Shown piece by piece: positions 6,836 through 10,892 of a stretch of DNA of 10,892 nt (position 1 is its first letter; every line of letters begins with the position of its first letter). Source of the stretch: Aliterella sp. RAGGC_92. GTDB lineage: Bacteria; Cyanobacteriota; Cyanobacteriia; Cyanobacteriales; Chroococcidiopsidaceae. Position numbers and translations under genes: made by a program. The notes beneath the pieces are model-generated. The model was given only the letters and a program-made list of their open reading frames with translations, made no database searches and was not told where the DNA came from. The stretch lies in NCBI GenBank assembly GCA_030826005.1, contig JAPJOW010000141.1, forward strand, positions 1-10,892, written 5' to 3'.

Positions 6836-7624
6836 ATGAATCATTTTCTATTGGCGATCGGTATTTTACTATTAGTCAATGCCTTGCCTGCTAAAAGTAC
6901 GCCATTACAAGAAAATACTAATACTGCTGGAGATTTAATTATCAAACCTCTGGCACAAATCGAAGAGCGCCCCCTAAATCCCCCAATTCTGGGGGACTTT
7001 AACTCTGATTCCCCCCAAAGTTGGGGGGCTAGGGGGGCTGCAAATCCTTCGCGCGGAACATCTGTTGAAGAAAGCCCAGTTTTGCAACGCTGGCAGCGTC
7101 AAGTACCAAATGTTTTAGAAGATATAAAGAACGATCCTAGTTTTAAAACTCGTCTGCGGCTAGGTTACAATCGTTTTTCCAACGGAAATGGCGCAAATAT
7201 TGGCGTAGAAGATATTTTTATAGGGAAAACTAGATTAACTTTTAGTGGAGACTATCAGTGGGCATTTAATGGCGAATATACAAGCTACGGTACGGATTTG
7301 CATTATTATGTGCGTCCTTTGGGGAGCTATATAAATGTTGCTCCACTCCTAGGCTATCGGCATTTGCAAACAAACGAATATTCCACCGATGGCGTTAATC
7401 TGGGTGCGAGGTTGAAATTAGTTTTGTCTCGCGGTGGTGCGGCAGATATTACTTTAACTCAAAGCTGGGTTGCTCCTGGTACAGAGGAAGAAGTCGGGTT
7501 AACGGCGCTGTCTTTTGGTTATGCGATGACGAGAAATCTGCGCTTATCTACAGATATCCAAAAGCAAAATTCCAGGCAAAGTAAAGATAATCGGGTAGGA
7601 ATTGTCTTAGAGTGGATGCCATAG
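6836..7624 (+). CDS. Secreted, probable outer-membrane beta-barrel protein
   Basis: This 262-residue protein starts with an uncleaved-looking but plausible signal peptide (MNHFLLAIGILLLVNALPAKS, cleavage likely near residue 21). Residues 45-68 are encoded by an inserted palindromic element and read as a Pro/Gly-rich linker. Residues 81-101 look helical (VLQRWQRQVPNVLEDI). From about residue 104 to the end the sequence alternates polar and hydrophobic residues in short strands with Tyr and Trp at the edges (TRLRLGYNRF, RLTFSGDYQW, DLHYYVRPLG, DNRVGIVLEWMP), as in outer-membrane beta-barrels of about 8 strands. The C-terminus is WMP, not the usual aromatic last residue. I do not recognise a named family. 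It precedes the FAD oxidoreductase by 18 bp and is probably co-transcribed with it. Confidence 0.72.
   Translation: MNHFLLAIGILLLVNALPAKSTPLQENTNTAGDLIIKPLAQIEERPLNPPILGDFNSDSPQSWGARGAANPSRGTSVEESPVLQRWQRQVPNVLEDIKNDPSFKTRLRLGYNRFSNGNGANIGVEDIFIGKTRLTFSGDYQWAFNGEYTSYGTDLHYYVRPLGSYINVAPLLGYRHLQTNEYSTDGVNLGARLKLVLSRGGAADITLTQSWVAPGTEEEVGLTALSFGYAMTRNLRLSTDIQKQNSRQSKDNRVGIVLEWMP
6970..7036 (+). repeat. Palindromic repeat element inserted in frame in the barrel gene
   Basis: An outer stem, CCCCCTA (6970-6976) with TAGGGGG (7030-7036), encloses two hairpins: CCCCC (6980-6984) with GGGGG (6991-6995), and CCCCCCAA (7011-7018) with TTGGGGGG (7021-7028). The fold is cruciform-like. I recall very similar C-run/G-run palindromes as abundant interspersed repeats in cyanobacteria. 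It contributes the peptide RPLNPPILGDFNSDSPQSWG and the next few residues (45-68) without breaking the frame. Confidence 0.8.
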
Positions 7625-7630
7625 GGAATT

Positions 7631-7636
7631 GAGGAG
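7631..7636 (+). promoter_or_regulatory. Ribosome binding site of the FAD oxidoreductase
   Basis: GAGGAG lies 6 nt before the ATG at 7643 and within the 18-nt gap after the barrel gene stop. It fixes the start and supports translation from a shared transcript. Confidence 0.75.
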
Positions 7637-7642
7637 TAATGT

Positions 7643-9151
7643 ATGTCAACGGAAGTGCGATCGCCTAAAGTAGTTGTAATTGGTGCTGGTTGGGCTGGTT
7701 TGGGGGCTACATACCACTTGGCGCAGCAAGGCTATGATGTGACGCTGTTGGAAGCTGGGGCTTATCCTGGCGGCTTGGTGGCTGGCTGGAAGTCAAAGAG
7801 TGATCGCTCTGTAGAAGCTGGCATTCATGGTTTTTGGTATCCTTATAGCAATATTTTTTCCCTAGTGCAGAAGTTAGGGATTAGCCCTTTTACGCCTTTT
7901 ACTCGCTCCTCTCAATATTCTCCCGCAGGCTTAGAAGTTGAATCACCGCTTTTTCAAGATTTACCACGACTCCCCACACCATTAGGTACTTTTCTCTACA
8001 CTCAGTTTAAACGCTTGCCATTAATCGATCGTCTTTCAGCTTTGCCGCTACTTTATGCGTTACTAGATTTTGATAATTCCGATGAAGCTTGGCGGCGCTA
8101 TGACTCCGTAACCGCCCGCGAATTATTTAAAGATTTTGGCGTATCGGCGCGTCTGTACCGCGATTCATTTGAGCCGATGCTATTAGTTGGGTTATTTGCT
8201 CCAGGCGAACAATGTTCGGCGGCGGCGGCTTTGGGGATGCTTTATTACTTTATCTTGGCTCACCAACCCAACTTTGATGTAGTTTGGTGTCGCGGTACGG
8301 TGGGAGAAACTATCTTTCGTCCTTGGGTAGAACGCATCGAACAAGCTGGAGCAAAGTTACTCGCCAATCAAAGAGTCAGCGATGTTATTGTCGGCGATAC
8401 AGGTAAAGTAACGGGTGTTGTTTGCGCTGATAAAACTTTTGAAGCAGATGCGGTTATCTTTGCTGTAGGTATTAGCGGAATGCAAAAGATAGTTAGCCAC
8501 AGTCCTAACTTACAAAAACATCAGCAATTTCGAGATTTAATGAATTTAAACGCGGTTGATGTCCTAGCAACTAGATTGTGGTGCGATCGCAAAATCAACA
8601 TTCCCCGCCCTTCTAATGCCTGCTTCGGCTTCAATGCAACTACAGGCTGGACATTTTTTGACCTCAACGCCCTGCATGACGAGTACCGCAACGAACCTGG
8701 AAGTGTTGTTGAAGTAGATTTTTATCACGCCAACCAGTTAATACCCCTCAGCGATGAAGAAATTGTCCCCTTAGTGCAACGCGATTTAGCAACCTGCATT
8801 CCAGAATTTGCCACAGCTAAAGTCATCGATAGCAATATAATTCGCCTCCCAAGAGCAGTTACTCACTTTGCGCCTGGTAGCTATCAATATATGTTGCCAG
8901 CCAAGACGAGTATAGATAATGTATATATGAGCGGTGATTGGATTATCACCCGTCACGGATCTTGGTCGCAGGAAAAGGCTTATGTGACAGGATTAGAAGC
9001 CGCAAACTCAGTAATTTCCCAATTTGGACGTGGAAGTAAAGCAGCAATTATTCCCGTAGAAGCTGATGAGACGCATATTCAAATTGGGCGAAGTCTCAAT
9101 CAAACAGTCCGCAATCTAGCTAAAATATTACCTAACTTTTGGTTGCCTTAG
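7643..9151 (+). CDS. FAD-dependent oxidoreductase, phytoene desaturase/amine oxidase superfamily
   Basis: The 502-residue protein opens with a dinucleotide-binding Rossmann motif GAGWAG (residues 14-19) and an acidic residue at the end of the second strand (Glu37, TLLEAG), followed by the PGG turn (AYPGGLVAGW) typical of carotenoid desaturases and flavin amine oxidases. The central region (DRLSALPLLYALLDFD, SFEPMLLVGLFAPGEQ) resembles zeta-carotene or phytoene desaturase-like proteins. The C-terminal FAD-closing segment is NVYMSGDWI ... GSWSQEKAYVTGLEAAN. It probably oxidises or desaturates a hydrophobic isoprenoid-type substrate with bound FAD, but I cannot name the substrate. It is not clearly CrtP, CrtQ or CrtO. 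No signal peptide is seen. It is linked to the beta-barrel gene upstream and converges with the small gene at 9202. Confidence 0.88.
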   Translation: MSTEVRSPKVVVIGAGWAGLGATYHLAQQGYDVTLLEAGAYPGGLVAGWKSKSDRSVEAGIHGFWYPYSNIFSLVQKLGISPFTPFTRSSQYSPAGLEVESPLFQDLPRLPTPLGTFLYTQFKRLPLIDRLSALPLLYALLDFDNSDEAWRRYDSVTARELFKDFGVSARLYRDSFEPMLLVGLFAPGEQCSAAAALGMLYYFILAHQPNFDVVWCRGTVGETIFRPWVERIEQAGAKLLANQRVSDVIVGDTGKVTGVVCADKTFEADAVIFAVGISGMQKIVSHSPNLQKHQQFRDLMNLNAVDVLATRLWCDRKINIPRPSNACFGFNATTGWTFFDLNALHDEYRNEPGSVVEVDFYHANQLIPLSDEEIVPLVQRDLATCIPEFATAKVIDSNIIRLPRAVTHFAPGSYQYMLPAKTSIDNVYMSGDWIITRHGSWSQEKAYVTGLEAANSVISQFGRGSKAAIIPVEADETHIQIGRSLNQTVRNLAKILPNFWLP

Positions 9152-9201
9152 AAAAGGTAATGCAGTGTTTTTGCTACTAATAGACAAAAAATATTTGAAT
9201 C

Positions 9202-9390
9202 CTATCTAACCCCAAGTGTATCTTCCTCAGTCCACTTCTTTAGCCAGTCGCCATTTACATCGTCAACTAACTGACTAATTCCATCTACCCAAAAAACTTT
9301 ACGACTTTTCCTTGAAGCTCTCGCCCGTTGGAGAGCTTCTTTAGCTTTGCTAACTTTGTGTTTATGCAACGTTTTCTTGTGATTATTCAT
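9202..9390 (-). CDS. Small basic protein, 62 residues, function unknown
   Basis: The N-terminal half is very basic and probably helical (KVSKAKEALQRARASRKSRK); the C-terminal half is acidic and Trp-rich (WVDGISQLVDDV, WLKKWTEEDT). I do not recognise a family. The basic helix could bind nucleic acid or a protein partner. The ATG at 9390 is preferred over a TTG four codons upstream. Neither has a Shine-Dalgarno sequence, and the ATG sits at the edge of a 6-bp hairpin (TAGCGT 9390-9395 with ACGCTA 9404-9409). The first 20 nt of this gene belong to the 194-bp tandem duplication. Without the duplication it would start 40 nt after the 68-residue gene, so it may be the third gene of that operon. Confidence 0.5.
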   Translation of the reverse strand: MNNHKKTLHKHKVSKAKEALQRARASRKSRKVFWVDGISQLVDDVNGDWLKKWTEEDTLGVR

Positions 9391-9430
9391 AGCGTCATAC
9401 AAAACGCTAACAAAAAATTTTAATAGAAGC

Positions 9431-9564
9431 TTATATCTGTGTATAAATAGCTCCTGTAACTATGCAATTGACTGATACTCCCCTAAACCTGGTTGGAATT
9501 TGTTTCTTAACTTCCTCATTATTTACATAAATATTCAACGAGCGATCGCTAACCCCAAACCCTT
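9431..9564 (-). pseudogene. Duplicated 3' fragment of the 68-residue gene
   Basis: This is an exact copy of codons 26-68 and the stop. The helical N-terminus and start codon are missing. The frame is open upstream only to a TGA at 9581-9583, with no ATG, GTG or TTG before the conserved part, so it is probably untranslated. It arose from the tandem duplication. Confidence 0.85.
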
Positions 9565-9584
9565 GTTTTCTTGTGATTATTCAT
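9549..9584 (-). pseudogene. Duplicated start of the 62-residue gene, now an 11-codon ORF
   Basis: The copied ATG at 9584 runs through the duplication junction and stops at a TAG (9549-9551), encoding MNNHKKTRVWG. It shares only the first seven residues with the intact gene and is almost certainly a by-product. Confidence 0.7.
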
Positions 9585-9624
9585 AGCGTCATACAAAACG
9601 CTAACAAAAAATTTTAATAGAAGC

Positions 9625-9831
9625 TTATATCTGTGTATAAATAGCTCCTGTAACTATGCAATTGACTGATACTCCCCTAAACCTGGTTGGAATTTGTTTC
9701 TTAACTTCCTCATTATTTACATAAATATTCAACGAGCGATCGCTAACCCCAAACCCTTCTATTCCTGAAATATTACCAAGCTCTTTTTTTGCGGCTGCCT
9801 TAATAGCCTGCATATCTATTTCTTCTGACAT
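9625..9831 (-). CDS. Small protein resembling the N-terminal domain of the adjacent protease
   Basis: The protein has 68 residues: a predicted helix at residues 3-18 (EEIDMQAIKAAAKKEL), then short beta-rich segments. Residues 21-64 align with residues 56-112 of the protease encoded 37 nt upstream: GIEGFG with GVGYG, LNIYV with VRIYV, EEV with EEV, and the ungapped GVSVNCIVTGAI with GVPTDIIQVGDI. I infer it is a free-standing version of that pre-catalytic domain. It might inhibit, chaperone or scaffold the protease, but no function is shown and I know no named family for it. No signal peptide. A very strong Shine-Dalgarno sequence fixes the ATG. Its 3' part is duplicated downstream. Confidence 0.8.
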   Translation of the reverse strand: MSEEIDMQAIKAAAKKELGNISGIEGFGVSDRSLNIYVNNEEVKKQIPTRFRGVSVNCIVTGAIYTQI

Positions 9832-9835
9832 TTAG

Positions 9836-9842
9836 ACCTCCT
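9836..9842 (-). promoter_or_regulatory. Strong ribosome binding site of the 68-residue gene
   Basis: AGGAGGT on the minus strand, 4 nt before the ATG at 9831, is an almost complete anti-16S match. It is the best ribosome binding site in the window. It suggests the small protein is translated more strongly than the protease encoded before it. Confidence 0.8.
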
Positions 9843-9868
9843 AAGCCCTATATACAGTGTTGCCTATG

Positions 9869-10867
9869 TTATAGGATATCAATATTAAAACGAGCAAGCA
9901 CTCTATCAATAGGATTAGCAAAAGTTGTATTTCCTCCACCCGCAAAAAGAAGTCCCACAGGACGGCGCGTTACTGCATCAACAATCAGCGAGCCTGAGTC
10001 ACCCCCACTACTAAATTGACCGTTGATCCCAACAATTGCTAGTTGGTTTTCAAAAACGGCAACTTTTGTCCCAAATCGTACATTAATATCCGCACTCAAG
10101 TCTGTAATAATTCCAATTGTATGTTGTGTAGTTCTTCCTTGCTTGCGTACTGACTGATATTCGGATGCAGGCATTGTTGGCTGTTGAATATTCCCAATCG
10201 TTACGATACTGGGCATTACATCTCCAACATTAATTATTTTAGCGATCGCGGCATCAATAAAATTTGGGCTACCATCCAATTTAATTGGCTCAAAATCAGT
10301 CAACACAGCAATAGGCTGTTTTGGATCTCCTCCGTCCATTGGGCCGGGATGCAAAATATTTTCACCTTCTTTCCCTTCATTAGAATTTGCTAACACATGG
10401 TTATTGGAGAGAATAAAGCGATCTGATTCTGGTGTAGCTGTTTGCGATTTGACTAAACAGCCTAATGTTCCTGCTGTTATTAAAAAATGACCTACTGAAA
10501 CGCCACATTCTGTAGGTCTTTGTAGAGCAACTATATCACCTACTTGAATAATGTCTGTTGGTACACCGTTAATTGTCGGTGGTACTTCTTCATTTGCTGC
10601 CAATAAACTTTTAGATAGCTTGGCTCGAACGTATATTCGGACTGCAACATCCTCTTGAATTACTCCATTAGCTATTTTTGCACCATATCCTACACCAACA
10701 ATATTGTTGCCAGGCGGAATAACACTAAGTGTTGAAATTGGAGCATTAGTTGCATCGTGGGCGATCGCTCCAAATATACTTACTAAAAGTTCATCTTTGA
10801 ATTGACGTGCCTCATTCAATAAATTATCGTCTGCTAAACTAAGGTTTCTCACCACAATTTTTCTCAC
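9869..10867 (-). CDS. Trypsin-fold serine protease with N-terminal pre-domain
   Basis: This 332-residue protein has a chymotrypsin-fold (clan PA) triad: His157 in ILSNNHVLA, Asp205 in FIDAAIA, and Ser291 in SSGGDSGS. The catalytic domain spans about residues 120-332 and ends with the usual FANPIDRVLARF helix. Residues 1-45 look helical, and 55-115 form a beta-rich pre-domain (IVGVGYGAK, AVRIYVRAKL, EEVPPTINGVPTDIIQVG) also found as the separate 68-residue protein. There is no signal peptide, so it is probably cytoplasmic, unusual for a trypsin-like enzyme. The layout recalls bacterial trypsin-like proteins related to the C-terminal part of plant NAL1, from memory. A stop lies one codon upstream of the GTG at 10867, so the frame cannot start earlier. 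GTG codons 5 and 6 are alternatives, the former with a GTGAG motif 8 nt upstream. The promoter is outside or at the window edge. Confidence 0.87.
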   Translation of the reverse strand: MRKIVVRNLSLADDNLLNEARQFKDELLVSIFGAIAHDATNAPISTLSVIPPGNNIVGVGYGAKIANGVIQEDVAVRIYVRAKLSKSLLAANEEVPPTINGVPTDIIQVGDIVALQRPTECGVSVGHFLITAGTLGCLVKSQTATPESDRFILSNNHVLANSNEGKEGENILHPGPMDGGDPKQPIAVLTDFEPIKLDGSPNFIDAAIAKIINVGDVMPSIVTIGNIQQPTMPASEYQSVRKQGRTTQHTIGIITDLSADINVRFGTKVAVFENQLAIVGINGQFSSGGDSGSLIVDAVTRRPVGLLFAGGGNTTFANPIDRVLARFNIDIL

Positions 10868-10892
10868 TTTTTAAACATATAAAAGCTAATAC

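Larger units (their letters stand above)
9371..9758. repeat. Perfect 194-bp tandem duplication
   Basis: Positions 9371-9564 are repeated as 9565-9758; reading the two copies base by base I find no difference. On the minus strand each copy holds the last 43 codons and stop of the 68-residue gene, the 40-nt spacer, and the first 20 nt of the 62-residue gene. There is no microhomology at the junction (bases before: C versus T; bases after: G versus C). The intact 68-residue gene uses the right copy and the intact 62-residue gene uses the left copy. Confidence 0.95.

Noticed and set aside
9431..9564. Second functional copy of the small protein
   Set aside because: The copy lacks codons 1-25 and any usable start codon before the conserved part.
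9202..9831. Toxin-antitoxin pair formed by the 62- and 68-residue genes
   Set aside because: Neither resembles a known toxin or antitoxin, and the 68-residue protein is better explained by its match to the protease pre-domain.
9869..10867. Counter-invader NTPase-type system with trypsin-associated domains
   Set aside because: No NTPase, STAND or effector gene is present, and the small protein does not look like the trypsin-co-occurring domains I remember. The window ends just upstream, so a link cannot be excluded.

Overview
The window is cyanobacterial chromosomal DNA. The palindrome GCGATCGC (HIP1, a hallmark of many cyanobacterial genomes) occurs 16 times in 10.9 kb, against about 0.2 expected by chance. 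It also carries acsF, the aerobic Mg-protoporphyrin IX monomethyl ester cyclase of chlorophyll synthesis, and a DUF2996 gene, a family of cyanobacteria and plastids. G/C-rich extragenic palindromes of a type common in filamentous and Chroococcidiopsis-like cyanobacteria are present. The genus cannot be fixed from sequence alone.

Layout. (1) 2-2275, plus strand: the 3' end of a GMC-family FAD oxidoreductase, then 45 bp later a patatin-like phospholipase. (2) 2284-3702, minus strand: a DUF2079 multi-pass membrane protein, convergent with the phospholipase and only 8 bp from it. (3) 3703-4105: a gene-free stretch with a 19-bp direct repeat, a twin-hairpin palindrome and a possible promoter. (4) 4106-4816 plus (DUF2996) and 4813-5319 minus (TM2 domain plus a winged-helix-like tail): convergent genes whose stop codons overlap by 4 nt. 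A terminator-like hairpin for the plus gene lies inside the coding end of the minus gene. (5) 5578-6654: acsF with a good intrinsic terminator. (6) 6836-9151: a secreted, probably outer-membrane beta-barrel protein, followed 18 bp later by a phytoene-desaturase-like FAD oxidoreductase. The barrel gene carries an in-frame palindromic element. (7) 9202-10867, minus strand: a trypsin-fold protease, a 68-residue protein and a 62-residue basic protein, disturbed by an exact 194-bp tandem duplication.

The most interesting locus is (7). The 68-residue protein aligns with the N-terminal, pre-catalytic domain of the protease encoded just upstream: shared G-[IV]-G-[FY]-G, IYV, EEV and an ungapped 12-residue GV....I..G.I block. 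It therefore looks like a free-standing copy of that domain. It has a near-perfect Shine-Dalgarno sequence, whereas the protease starts at GTG with none directly upstream. A protease plus an in-trans pro-domain or inhibitor is a reasonable hypothesis, not a demonstrated function. The 194-bp duplication copied the 3' two thirds of the small gene and the first codons of the next gene while leaving both original genes intact. Without it the three genes would form a compact operon with a 40-nt gap between the second and third.

The other regions are largely ordinary housekeeping or membrane genes. I see no tRNA, rRNA, CRISPR array, transposase or phage gene.
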